Below are positions 1 through 10,889 of a stretch of 64,000 bases of DNA, in pieces (the stretch's first letter is position 1; every line of letters begins with the position of its first letter). The notes under the pieces are model-generated. The model was given only the letters and a program-made list of their open reading frames with translations, had not been told where the DNA came from and made no database searches. The stretch is from Adenophora triphylla var. japonica. Taxonomy: Eukaryota > Streptophyta > Magnoliopsida > Asterales > Campanulaceae. Position numbers and translations under genes: made by a program. The stretch spans positions 23,944 to 87,943 of the forward strand of contig JAFEMH010007482.1 in the NCBI GenBank assembly GCA_022495995.1. Direction: 5' to 3'.

Positions 1-175
1 TTTTGGATATCCTTTCCAAAGCTTCCGGATATCCATATTCAATGTTCGATATCCGTGCTTTGAAAGGATATCCAGAAAAAATATTTTAGTTTCTGGATAT
101 CCTTTTCAAAGCTTCTGGATATCCATATTCAATGTTCTGGATATCCAGAAGCTTTGAATAGGATATCCAGAAACT
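1..175. repeat. GATATCC palindromic repeat cluster
   Basis: About 170 bases are built from GGATATCC palindromes spaced by short variants of TTTCAAAGCTTC and ATATTCAATGTTC, in both orientations. A unit of roughly 55 bases occurs nearly twice and the cluster may continue left of the window. Nothing coding is visible. The following bases to 397 contain a short fold-back around GTTTCTCC/GGAGAAAC (near 210-235) and no other recognisable feature. Confidence 0.7.
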
Positions 176-402
176 GGCTACGTATGTCGCGCGACAAAAC
201 AAGCCCCGTTTCTCCATAAGGGACGGAGAAACGCGTTTCTTAGCAGACCTACTCTTGTTAGTTTGCGTTAAAAATTGGACGAAATTACCGACTAGACTGC
301 TATATTTGGACTTTTTGCATGTACACGCGAAAACAATGCAAATGTGAAATTACAAATTAATAATTAATAAGAACTAACAAGTTTTTCAAAAAAAGAAAAA
401 CT

Positions 403-1299
403 TGTTGGAAAAGTATGTTGGGTGTGAAGAAAATTGTGTACATTTTCTTGAAAAAATCGTTTGTCGTTGGACAAAGATTATTGTGGGTTCATATTCTACT
501 CCGTGAAAACATGAAAATGATATTTTATTTGTTCAATTTGAAGATTGGATGATAAAAATATTACAGCTTAAATAAATGGATGGAAGTTGGAAATGTGAGT
601 TTGTCTCACATGTGAAAAGAATGAAAAAACTAGTTGATAGTTTTGGCCATTTTTTATTGAATTATAATTCGTTTAATTCAAGATTAATTTCAAGAATAAC
701 TTTCAAGATTAATGTCCATTTATGATCGGCAAATGAAACTCCAAAAAGAAATTGATGGCAAGGTTAATTGTTGAATTAAGATGATCATCAATATGTGGAT
801 TAATTGGAGAGTTAATCCTTGGGGAGTTTTGAGCTATAAAAGTAATACCCACAACTCTTTGAAGAGAAGAGAGAAAAAAAAATAGAGAAAAAGATAAGAG
901 AAACACACAAAAAGAAGCTTTTTTCATTAATCTTCTTCTACCCTCTTGCAATTTGTTCATCTTCTTCATTTGTCCTCCTTGAATAATTGGAATGGTGATA
1001 TTGTCCAAGCATATTAGTTCATTTCTCCGGAAAGCTCAAATGCGGAGTGGTTCCGGTTAATCCGTTTTATCCTTGGAGACTAACGCCTGTTGAAACCTCA
1101 AGCACTCGTAGAGAGGAGGACGAATTAGTCTTAAGGAGAGTGTGTTCTCACACGACTCGAATATTAAAGATGGACAAACCCAATGAAGAGATCAAATACG
1201 GTTGTATCTTTCTTTTTATGTTTTTCAGAATTGTTGTATATTGTATTTTCAATGTTGTAATTTGTTTTCCTTTCTATATTTACAAGATTTTATCCAACA
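403..1299 (+). repeat. Copia-1 5' LTR
   Basis: The 897-bp LTR runs TGTTGG...CCAACA and matches 5854-6758. A TATA box (TATAAAAG, 835-842) lies about two-thirds along, where the U3/R boundary is expected. Short open frames within it are not conserved between the two LTRs and are not genes. Confidence 0.92.
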
Positions 1300-1744
1300 A
1301 TCTTAAGACTAACTCCCTTTGTTGAGAAAGGATTGCAGATTACAGGATTCTTGTAGCGTGGTGGCTACGGGAGAAAATATTGAAAAGGGACGGAAAAACA
1401 ATGAGTAAGAAATCAAGAAAATGTCTGCACAGATTTTTCTTGACCAGGTGTAGTAAAATAGCATTTCCTGATTCGTGAACCGTTAGATTGGGCCGAATTT
1501 TATTTTACATGTTCACAACTCATAGGAGAAGATTCTGAACGGTGGCGTTTGGAATCTATAATGTGAAAGTGAAGATAAAAATTTCGGACCAAGAGCAGTT
1601 TTTGTGAACTAAAACACTATTTTTAATTTCTGTTTAATGAGATTAATAAAGATGGAAAGATTGATGCTCCGTGACATCAACTATGTTACAATGATTGTAT
1701 AAACCAATTGTGGCTAAGCCTCGTGTAGTGGTTATACATCATGT

Positions 1745-2230
1745 AAAGAGATTGAATAGTTCATTGAACTAAGTTGATAAGATGGACGGGTAAAGATTTA
1801 GTCTTTAATGTTGCATTTTATAAATGAAAAGTTCTTTTGAACTAAGTTGAGAAGATGAACGGATAAAGATGTAGTCTTTAACGTTGCATTGTTTATACGA
1901 TGTATTGACAAATATGATAGGGCTTCTCAAAAGAAGTTGTTAAAGCCTATTATTGTCAATAGTGACAAAAGTCACCAAAATAAAAACAATAGAGCTTCTT
2001 GAAAGAAGTTGTTAAATTCTATTGTTGTGAACATTGACAAATGTTACAAGAACTAAAACCATAGGACTTCTTGAAAGAAGTTGTTAAAATTTATTGGGGG
2101 AATATGTGACTAATGTCATAAAGATAAAAACAATAAGACTTCTTGAAGGAAGTTGTTAAATCTTATTGTTGTTGATGATGACAAATAACACAAAATAGTT
2201 AGAATGAGAACTTCTAAAAGAAATTGTGTA
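1745..2230 (+). repeat. Tandem repeats in Copia-1 leader
   Basis: Two diverged copies of an about 85-bp unit (GAACTAAGTTGA...TTTAGTCTTTAA...GTTGCATT) at about 1765-1890 are followed by four to five copies of an about 72-bp unit. Each of the latter contains CTTCTTGAAAGAAGTTGTTAAA, a near-palindrome, at about 1916-2230. They lie in the untranslated leader between the LTR and gag. Confidence 0.75.
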
Positions 2231-2569
2231 TTTTGTAAATGAGAATGTGATTTTTCTCTAATCTAGAGGTGCTCCAAGATGAGACCTTTAATGTTTTGGA
2301 ATAATTAACCTTCAATTACAATTTCATTAAGGAATTTAGAGGTTTATAAATATGAGTGGTTATAAGAAATAAATTGTGTTGATTCTCCTATTGAATTAGC
2401 AATTTATTCTTGGGATTTAATTCTCTAATTAAGTTAGAGAGATATATTTTTAACAACAAAGTTATAATTGTTAAAAAAAAAAATTAAAGCCAATGGTTGG
2501 TTTCTGTAGAGATAAATTTCTAATGGAATGTGGTTGTTCCAAGTTTTCGGATCACTATAGCGAAAAGTT

Positions 2570-2900
2570 AGAAAATTTTGTTGGTCTTGACTTTAAGTGA
2601 TGGCAACAAAATATGTTCTACTTGACCACCTTGAACTTAGAGAGGTTTCTTTTGGATGATCCTACAAAATTGGGTGAAAATGTGATGGATGTTCAAGCCG
2701 TGAGTGCGGTTGAAGCATGTGAATTTTCTTTATCGGAACTATATACTTAATAAATTGTCGGATTCATTATAAAATGTGTATAGTACCAAGAAAATGGCAA
2801 AACATTTGTGGGAGTCGTTGAACTATAAATCTAAAATCGAGAATGCGGGTGCATTGAAAATCATCGTAATCCGCTTCATTGATTTTAAATAGTGGACTCC
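2570..2900 (+). pseudogene. Copia-1 gag remnant
   Basis: Translating the plus strand gives disjointed pieces such as WQQNMFYLTTLNLERFLL followed by [16 protein letters not shown]. These are typical of the plant copia gag (UBN2-type) domain, which coats the RNA in the virus-like particle. In-frame stops occur every few dozen codons and no zinc knuckle survives. Identification rests on these short similarities. Confidence 0.7.
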
Positions 2901-4019
2901 ATGAATGAAATAAAAAATCATATGAAAGAAGTGGAAATAGTCTTCCATGAAAAATCATGTCGAATGGATGGTGTTGAGTGAAATTCTCAAGTGATGACAA
3001 TAATTGAGAAATTGCTTTTCACTTGAAAATATTTTAAAATCACCTCAAACATAATGAATGGAAATGAATGTTGAGGTGTGTGCTATTCGTCTTTGTGTTG
3101 GAAAAGAGAATAGAACTTTGGAGAAAAAGTTGTCTAACATTTCTTGTGGCGAAAGAAAATGTGATGAAGCATGCCGAAATGCTTAATACAAAAACAAAGT
3201 TGGTCAAACTTGTTTGAAATGTCAAATCGTTTGAAAAGTCAAACGTGTTTAAAAAGCCAAACTTGTTTGAAAATTTGAACATATACCTTGTGTCTTGAGA
3301 GACAACTGTGATGTCATTCATGATGTTTAAATGAATGAAACGGAAGGGTGTTTAAGTGATCAATAATGAGATTGAATCTCGTTATATGATCAAAATAGAT
3401 ACAAACAAGACTCATCATATATGTGCTTGAAGTTATAATCAAGGCATATTGATTCTTGAGATGTGAATATTGATCAAGTGATCAATATTGAGATGTGAAT
3501 ATTATTCACATAGATGATGGTAAAATGTAAGTTTTACCTTTAATTTTTCTTGCTAAAAAGTAAAATGTTGAATCTTATCTCTTTAGAGAAAAAGTTGGAA
3601 ATCAACTTAATAAAGAGGTAGTGATGAAACACAACTAAATGTAGTTTCTGTATATGTTACACTAAATACTATTGATTGCATATGGTTGGGTATGCTTACA
3701 ATAGTTGTGATTATAGAATTCTTGTGTATGAATCCAAGATTCAATAATGGAATCATGAAGCACTTCTTTCTTTAAGAATATGTTTCCGTATAAATTAAGA
3801 GATGAGGCAACTCATTTAAACGGATTCATGATTCAATAGAAGAAGAAACTTATCATGAGGAATGATAAAGAAGAGGCATGACCTCGACATAGCAAATGAG
3901 ATAGGATAAGAAAATTCTATGGCCCGGATTTTCTAACCTCCATGCTAGAAAATGAATCACAAAGTTATAAAGACATTGAGCTCTTTGGAAGGATCTTTGT
4001 GGAAAGAGGTCATTAATAG

Positions 4020-4390
4020 TGAGATTGATTCCATCTTGGAAAATCACACTTGGAAACTAGTGGATTTACCTTCGAGTAGTAAATCACTAGCATATAAGTG
4101 AATTTTCAAAAAGGAAATGAAGACCGATGGAACAATCAATGAGTACAAGGCTAGACTTGTAATTGAGGATTACAAGGAAATGAAGAACTTGATTACTTTT
4201 ATACTTATTCTCTCATCACGAGAATAAAGAGTTGTATTTGCAATTGCTGCATAGCAGAATTTGAAATACATCAAATGGACGTAAATAACCTTTCTAAATG
4301 TCGATTTAGAAGAGAAAATTTACATAGAACAACCCGAGGGGTTTGTTGTACATGAACAATGAAACAAAGTATCCACAATGTACACCATGA
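4020..4390 (+). pseudogene. Copia-1 reverse transcriptase remnant
   Basis: Pieces of the copia RT N-terminal half are readable with several frame changes: TWKLVDLPSSSKSLAYK, MKTDGTINEYKARLV, HQMDV and IEQPEGFVV, in family order. The catalytic YVDD region is absent, so the enzyme is dead. Spacing from gag is much shorter than in an intact element, so integrase has been mostly lost or scrambled. Confidence 0.75.
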
Positions 4391-5239
4391 TCAAATGGTG
4401 TTAATAATGAAAATTGACATTATTGCTAATTTTGGGACTAACCCAAAAATGTGGGGGTGAGTATACTTTGGAAAATAATTACCTATTGGAAAGGTTTCCC
4501 CAAGAAAATAATGAGATGTCCATATGAATTATGGAAACGTAGGCCTATGTACACTTGTGAATGTGGGGTGTTTCGCAAAGTAGCAAGTCCAATTACCAAA
4601 GAAATTGAATTTGGTTACTAAATGGTGGATTATGTTTCAAGAGTTAAGTTCATAACAATTGTGCATATTGGTTTGTTATATATGATTCAATAAGTTTGAA
4701 TATATATAAAAATCAAAAGAAAATAAAATCAATGGAAACCTAGTATTGATGTCAAATTCATGGAAGTGAATATATGATACTTTGAATGAAATAGATCAAA
4801 GTGTTGAAACGGTTCAAGAAATGGAACCTAGAAGAAAATGTGCTAGTTTGTAAAGTCATTGTATGACTTGATACAAGTACAAAGATAATGACATCAAAGG
4901 TTTGATTGTGTGGACGTCACTTTGTTAATTAAAGAAAAAAAAAACGATATGTTAACTAAGGGAAATTCTAGTCAATTTGATCTGTTAACAAGTCATTAGG
5001 TGGATTTCTTGAAATTTTTGAAATGATCAATATGGAATAGCTGGGATTTAAATGAATTTGAGTTAACAATTATCAAATGGATAAAGCTTGTGTTGACAAG
5101 ATGGTATATTGCTAAAGTCAATTTATAATTGAAAAGACATATAGCAATGTGTGTAATGGTAGTCTAGACAGTTATGTCTAAGACATAATACCATTAAATA
5201 ACTACTCTCAACTAATTTGACAATGTGAAGTCAAATGAT

Positions 5240-5320
5240 AAACAGATCCGTTAACCAAAGGGTTAAATAGAGAGTTAGTTGAAAGTTCGATGAGGGGAAT
5301 GAGACATAAGCCTCTTAAAA
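5240..5320 (+). pseudogene. Copia-1 RNase H tail remnant
   Basis: The phrase TDPLTKGLNRELVESSMRGM matches the conserved C-terminus of copia RNase H (PLTKGL motif). It lies about 530 bp before the 3' LTR. Only this tail is recognisable. Confidence 0.7.
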
Positions 5321-5853
5321 GTTAAACACAGCGAAAAACCCAATCTAGATGACTGGAGATCCCAAGAACTAGATTCAATGGGACAACCTAACTGTTAAAA
5401 GACTTGTAGCGTCACTGTGGGGGAATCAACCCCAAGTCCATTCCTATTAGTGACATCCCGAAAGGACAAGGATAAGCCTATGTCTTTTAATGATTCTTAC
5501 GCGTCGAAAATTCGAGCGGGGTAATACGGGTTACTTTTAAGAAATCACCTATGTGAGAGGAAGTGGGGCCGCTTCGAGGAGAATTATGTGAGGCTCAATT
5601 CTTAGACCCTCTCACAGAATCAGGCATTATGTTCAGGACCATAAACGAACATAGCTATGAGAAATGAAATATGTTAGGACATTACACAAAAAGCATATCG
5701 ATTCAAGGATATCGCGTCTATCGACTTGCGAGTAGAGTAAATATGCTGGTTCGAGCGGAGGTTCAATGGGCAATATCCGCACACCTTTGTATGCAAGTTT
5801 TTGTCTGCCGAACTATCACCAATCTCGTCCTCAATTTTCTTCATGTGGGGGAT

Positions 5854-6758
5854 TGTTGGAAAAGTATGTTGTGTGTGAAGGAAATTGTGTACATTTCCTT
5901 GGAAAAATTGTTTGTCGTTGGACAAAGATTATTGTGGATTCATATTCTACTCTGTGAGAACATGAAAATGATATTTTATTTGTTCAATTTAAAGATTGGA
6001 TGATAAAAATATTACAGCTTAAATAAATGGATGGAAGTTGGAAATGTGAGTTTGTCTCACATGTGAAAAGAATGGAAAAACTAGTTGATAGTTTTGGCCA
6101 TTTTTTATTACATTATAATTCGTTTAATTCAAGATTAATTCCAAGAATAACTTCCAAGGTTAATGTCCATTTATGATCGGCAAATGAAACTCCAAAAAGA
6201 AATTGATGGCAATGTTAATTGTTGAATTAAGATGATCATCAATATGTGGATTAATTGGAGAGTTAATTCTTGGGGAGTTTTGAGCTATAAAAGAAATACC
6301 CACAACTCTTTGAAGAGAAGAGAGAAAAAAAACAGAGAAAAAGATAAGAGAAAAACACACAAAAAGAAGCTTTTTCCATCAATCTTCTTCTACCCTCTTG
6401 CAATTTGTTCATCTTTTTCCTTTGCCCTCCTTGAATAATTGGAATTGTGATATTGTCCAAGCATATTAGTTCATTTCGCCGGAAAGCTCAAGTGCGGAGT
6501 AGTTCCGGTTAATCCGTTTTATCCTGGGAGACTAACGCCCGTTGAAACCTCAAGCACTCGTAGAGAGGATGACGAATTAGTCTTAAGGAGAGTGTGTTCT
6601 CACACGACTCGGATACAAGAGATTAAAGATGGACAAACCCAATGAAGAGATCAAATACGGTTGTATCTTTCTTTTTATGTTTTTCAGAATTGTTGTATAT
6701 TGTATTTTCAATGTTGTAATTTGTTTTCCTTTCTATATTTACAAGATTTTATCCAACA
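5854..6758 (+). repeat. Copia-1 3' LTR
   Basis: This 905-bp copy of 403-1299 is preceded by the purine-rich tract TGTGGGGGAT and followed by the target duplication AAACT. It has small indels against the 5' LTR, including about 8 bp near 6614. The TATA box is conserved near 6286. Confidence 0.92.
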
Positions 6759-6967
6759 AAACTTATATAATATTTCAAAATATTTAATGTTACTAAATTA
6801 AGAATAATTTAATAGCTATATTATCTGTATATTTGTGTGAAAATATGAAAATTATTTTTTATATATCATTTTTTTATTAATTAAAAAATATTACAATATT
6901 CAATAATCAAGACATTAAATGGAGGTCATATACGTGTCACGTTTCCTTTTTAACTTTTTAACAAATA

Positions 6968-7251
6968 CTCCCTCCGTCCCGCTAATATCCGCACTAACAC
7001 TGTTTACGCGAGAATTAAGGAATATGATATTTTAATAAAATGTTGTGAGTGTAAAAGTAAAGTAGGAGAAAGAATGAGTGGAGGGTGTAATAAATTATAA
7101 TGGTGTTGTGAGTATTAAAATAATGTAGGAGAGAGAATGAGTGGGGTAGGGTGAATATTTTATTAATATAAAGTTTCCTTTTTGAAAGTGTGCGGATATT
7201 AGCGGGACGCCCAAAAAGAAAAGTGTGCGGATATTAGCGGGACGGAGGGAG
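6968..7251. mobile_element. Stowaway-type MITE
   Basis: Terminal inverted repeats CTCCCTCCGTCCCGCTAATA / mirrored at the right end, flanked by TA (6966-6967, 7252-7253). No coding capacity. The right terminus carries a near-duplicate of its own last about 30 bases (GTGCGGATATTAGCGGGACG twice, near 7188 and 7225). Confidence 0.9.
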
Positions 7252-7258
7252 TATAAAA

Positions 7259-8216
7259 AAATTCAAACTTTAGTGAAGATCATCTATATGACACATTTTT
7301 TTAATTAGTATAAGAAATTCAAAAAAATCATTTTTATACAATATTAGACAAATTTGGTTTTTAAATGAGGATCCTCTATGTGACATGAATTAGACAAATT
7401 TTCTTTTATACTCCCATCGTCCACCACGTGAATGGAAACCAAAAAATTGGGCAAAAGAATTAAGGAAAGTAGGAGAGAAAATTAGTTTGAGTAGGTGTTT
7501 GATAATATGAAAAAAAAAATAGGAGGGAGAATAAGTGGCAGAAATAATAAGTTGATTGGTGTTGTAAATATAAAAGTAAAGTAAGAGAGAAAATGAGTGA
7601 GAGAAATATTGTAAAAACTTTGCCATTTTGGACAGTCTACACTCACGTGAGATGGACGAAAAAATAAATAAATATACGCTCACGTGGGTCGGAGGGAGTA
7701 TTTGTTAAAAAGGTAAAAAGAATTTGTCACATAGATGGCCATTTAAAGTCTCGATTAGTGAATATTATAACATTTTTTAATTTTTTTAATTAATATAAAA
7801 TTATATATAAAAAATAATTTTCTTATTTTTTACACAAATATAAAAAATTCAAACTTTAGTGCAGATCATCTATATGACACATTTTTTTAATTAGCATAAG
7901 AAATTCAAAAAAAATCATTTTATACAATATCATACTATTATAGGAGAGAGAAAAGTGACATAAATAGTAAGTTGATAGTTGTTTTTAATATAAAAATAAA
8001 GTAAAAGAGAAAATGATAGAGAGGAATAGTGTAAGAACTTTGCCATTTTAGACAATGTCCACTTACATGAGATGAACGAAAAAGTAAATAAATTTACGCT
8101 CACGTGGATCGGAGGGAGTATTTGTTAAAAGGTAAAAAGAAATTCACAAAGATGGCCATTTAAAGTCTCGATTAGTGAATATTATAACATTTTTTAATTT
8201 TTTCAATTAATATAAA
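7259..8216 (+). repeat. Diverged direct duplication containing a MITE
   Basis: The stretch from about 7261 (ATTCAAACTTTAGTG...) to about 7800 recurs from about 7849 to 8216 in the same order, ending ATTAATATAAAA. The first copy holds a complete MITE (7411-7698). The second holds only its right part (about 7935-8122, ending GGATCGGAGGGAG). The duplication therefore came after the MITE insertion, followed by loss of about 170 bp. Confidence 0.75.
7411..7698. mobile_element. Stowaway-type MITE
   Basis: Left end CTCCCATCGTCCACCACGTG and right end CACGTGGGTCGGAGGGAG form the inverted repeat; TA flanks both sides (7409-7410, 7699-7700). It is non-coding and AT-rich inside. Confidence 0.85.
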
Positions 8217-8561
8217 AAATATTTTTCATATTTTTTACATTAATATACTAATAGTATAACTATTAAATTATTGTTATTTTATTAGCATTAAATATATTAA
8301 AAAAATACATAAGAAAAAAATCTCGAAAAGTTTGTTAGTTCTCATTATTTTATAATTAGTGAGTATTATATATTTAAATAAATGATAATTTTAATTAAAA
8401 TTATTATTAGTTTTTTTTAAAATATATTTTTTATTATTTGGATTATATTCTTTTGCGCGACTTTTTCATGCAAATATTCCCCGTACTATGTGTTACATGC
8501 GTATATACCCCTTTAATCCTACATCAATAATTCTCCTTATGCATTTGTTTCCTTGTATATA
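8217..8561. other. AT-rich filler, nothing recognised
   Basis: This is a very AT-rich stretch with no gene, repeat end or motif that I can support. Confidence 0.5.
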
Positions 8562-8889
8562 CTCCCTCCGTCTCAGCATGACGTCTCAGCAAGAGTGTCA
8601 CCCTTTTAGGGGTGACACGCAAATTAAGAAAATAATTGGGAAGAAAAAATGTTATGAGTGTAATTTGAAAATAGGAGAGAGAATTAGTGGAGGAATTAGT
8701 AAATTTAAAAAGTGTTATGAGTGTAATAGTGTTTTAGGAAAGAGAATGAATGAAAAGAATAGTGAGTGGGTATAATAGAATATTAATAAAATATTTCCTT
8801 TTTAGAAAAGGTGACGCTTCAAACTGACGTCAATTTGAATAAAAAGTGAAACTTCTTCTGCTGGGGCAGATTCTGCTGGGGGGAGAGAG
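8562..8889. mobile_element. Stowaway-type MITE, degenerate right end
   Basis: The left end CTCCCTCCGTCTCAGCATGA is clear. The right end is degraded to GGGGGGAGAGAG. TA flanks are at 8560-8561 and 8890-8891. Its interior (AGAGTGTCACCCTTTTAGGG, GTGACACGCAAATTAA) is shared with the MITE at 9363-9651, so the two belong to one family. The short frame 8488-8775 across it is not a gene. Confidence 0.82.
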
Positions 8890-8982
8890 TATATAAAAAT
8901 TCAAACTAAGCATCCTAGTCAGCAAATTCTTTTTCTTTGTTTTTCTTTTTTTTTTTACGAAAGAGTAACAGAATGGTATATA

Positions 8983-9257
8983 CTCCCTCCGTTCCGATAG
9001 AACTCGCACACTTACTATTTGCATGGAAATTAAGGAAAAAAATAGTGGAGAAAACGTTATGAGTATGAAAAGTGAGGTTGAAGAAAGAAAGTGGGGTAGA
9101 AAATAGTAATTTGATTGGTGTTGTGAGTATAAAAGTAAAGTAAGAGAGAAAATTAATGGGTGAAATAGTAAAGATTATTTGCCATTTTAGAAAGTATACA
9201 GTTTGTAATGGAACGTCCAATGAAAAAAATGTACAGATTGTAGCGGGACAGAGGGAG
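8983..9257. mobile_element. Stowaway-type MITE
   Basis: Ends CTCCCTCCGTTCCGATAG and TAGCGGGACAGAGGGAG are inverted; TA at 8981-8982 and 9258-9259. The interior resembles the GAGAGAATTAGTGG-rich family seen throughout this region. Confidence 0.87.
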
Positions 9258-9362
9258 TATGCAGTTTTGAGTAGTTACTTTTGGGACAATATATCCTGAT
9301 TAAATTGTTTAAGAGTATATTTACATGTAACCCTGATTAAATTGTTTAAGTTTAAGGGTATA

Positions 9363-9651
9363 CTCCCTCCGTCCCACAAAGAGTGTCACCCTTTTAGGGG
9401 GTGACACGCAAATTAAAAAAAAAAAGGGAAGAAAAAATATTATGAGTGTAATTTGAAAATAGGAGAGAGAATTAGTGGAGGAAATAGTGAATTTAAAAAG
9501 TGTTGTGAGTGTAGAGGAGAGAGAATTAGTGGAGGGAATAGTGGATGGGATAATAGAATATTAATAAAACATTTCCTTTTTAGGAAAGGTGACGCTTCAA
9601 ACGGGACGTCATTTTGGGTAAAAAGTGACACTTGAAGTGGGACGGAGGGAG
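9363..9651. mobile_element. Stowaway-type MITE
   Basis: Perfect-looking ends CTCCCTCCGTCCCAC / GTGGGACGGAGGGAG with TA at 9361-9362 and 9652-9653. It split a short local repeat: TTACATGTAACCCTG occurs left of it (about 9320) and again right after it (9655). Same family as 8562-8889. Confidence 0.9.
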
Positions 9652-9653
9652 TA

Positions 9654-9961
9654 TTTACATGTAACCCTGTAGTTTAGGAATCTATATTACAATAGAGCAC
9701 ATGAATAACCGCTACATAATAAGTGGCTGAGATTCAACTTGGAAAAAGACAAAGAGGGGTTGAGATTTAATCTAAAAAATGATAATACACACTTGATAAA
9801 ATCACTGAAGGTATGGCTCTGATTGATCCATAACTGCTATGATCCTATGGCTATTATTAATCAATTTTAACTTTTTTCATTTTAAATTTTAAATCGTTGG
9901 ATTTCTTTTCAATTTATTTGATCCTACGGCTGTAGATTGTCGGATTCTATTTCAATACATA
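9654..9961. other. AT-rich filler, nothing recognised
   Basis: Apart from a repeat of TTACATGTAACCCTG at its left edge, I find no supported feature here. Confidence 0.5.
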
Positions 9962-10190
9962 CTCCCTCTATCACGAGACTTTTAATCAAATTGCAATAAT
10001 TTTAACTATTAATTTAAATAGAAAATAATAATTCTTATAAAAATCTAAAAATCATTATTGAAATTATTATTAATTGTGTTATAATAAAAAAGTTAAATTT
10101 TTATTAGAATCAATATTTTTTATTTAAATTATTGATTAAAGTTACATCAATTTGACTAAAAAATTTCATTCACGTGGGACAGGACGGGCG
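9962..10190. mobile_element. Degenerate Stowaway-like MITE
   Basis: The left end CTCCCTCTATCACGAGACTT with TA before it and the right end GTGGGACAGGACGGGCG with TA after it are imperfect. The inner arms (TCAAATTGCAATAATTTTAA / mirrored ATTTGA...) form an inverted repeat. It probably belongs to a different subfamily from the MITEs above. Confidence 0.55.
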
Positions 10191-10273
10191 TATAATAATG
10201 TAGTAATAGTATACATAACTATTATTTGGAAATTGGCGTGTACCAAGATTTTCAATTCAAATGTAAATGGAAA

Positions 10274-10564
10274 GAAAACAAGCAAGTGGTCCGGTTTTGT
10301 GTACCGACTGTCTGATTTTCTCTCAATTTACAATTTAATTGATATGTAATTTTGTTACTTTTGTAATATACTTTTTAAAAATAAAAGTGTGTAGATCCGA
10401 TCACTCCCTTTATTTTGGAAAAAAAAAAAGCAAGTGGTCTGGTTGTGTATACCGACTGTCTGACTTTATCTCAATTTACAATTTAACTGACATGAATTTT
10501 TGTTACTTTTGTAATATACTTTTTAAAAATAAAAGTGTGTAGATCCGACCTCTCCCTTTATTTC
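10274..10564 (+). repeat. Two-copy direct repeat of about 148 bp
   Basis: The block AGCAAGTGGTCCGGTTTTGT...GTGTAGATCCGATCACTCCC at 10274-10415 is repeated, about 90% alike, at about 10422-10564. Two short open frames over it arise from the repeat and are not genes. Confidence 0.8.
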
Positions 10565-10806
10565 GCAGAATCAACTCAATCAATTTTTGACATATTTTTA
10601 TAAAAAAAATATGATTAATTTTATAGAAAAATATAAATATTTTCATGAAATTCTAAAAATTGTTATTGATAGTATTTCTAATGGTGAAACAATAACAATT
10701 TTTATAATTGAATAAATATATCTAAATTTTCATAAAATTACGGTCAAAATTTGATTGAGTTGACCATTAAAGTCAAAGTGATCTAAATTTTTCGAGACGG
10801 AGGAAG
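10550..10806. mobile_element. Stowaway-like MITE with duplicated right end
   Basis: Inner arms AATCAACTCAATCAATTTTT and CAAAATTTGATTGAGTTGAC are inverted, and the right end GAGACGGAGGAAG is followed by TA (10807-10808). The last about 67 bases (GAGTTGACC...GGAGGAAGTATTTG) are repeated immediately downstream to about 10888. Confidence 0.6.
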
Positions 10807-10889
10807 TATTTGTTTTTATAATTGAGTTGACCAATAAAGTCAAAGTGATCTAAATTTTTCGAGATGGAGGAAGTATTTGTTTTTATAAT

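Larger units (their letters stand above)
403..6758 (+). mobile_element. Copia-1, decayed Ty1-copia LTR retrotransposon
   Basis: Two long direct repeats start TGTTGGA and end TCCAACA, and the whole is flanked by the exact 5-bp duplication AAACT (398-402 and 6759-6763). Order on the plus strand is LTR, long repetitive leader, gag remnant, RT remnant, RNase H tail, purine-rich tract (TGTGGGGGAT just before 5854), LTR. That domain order and the 5-bp duplication fit Ty1-copia. All reading frames are destroyed by stops and shifts, so it cannot encode its own proteins. The LTRs look roughly 95% identical by eye, making this older than the other complete elements here. The usual initiator-Met primer site is not present directly after the LTR. 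Confidence 0.93.

Noticed and set aside
709..1325. Small ORFs inside the Copia-1 LTR
   Set aside because: The matching ORFs in the 3' LTR differ in length and frame; they lie over the promoter/R region and have no domain.
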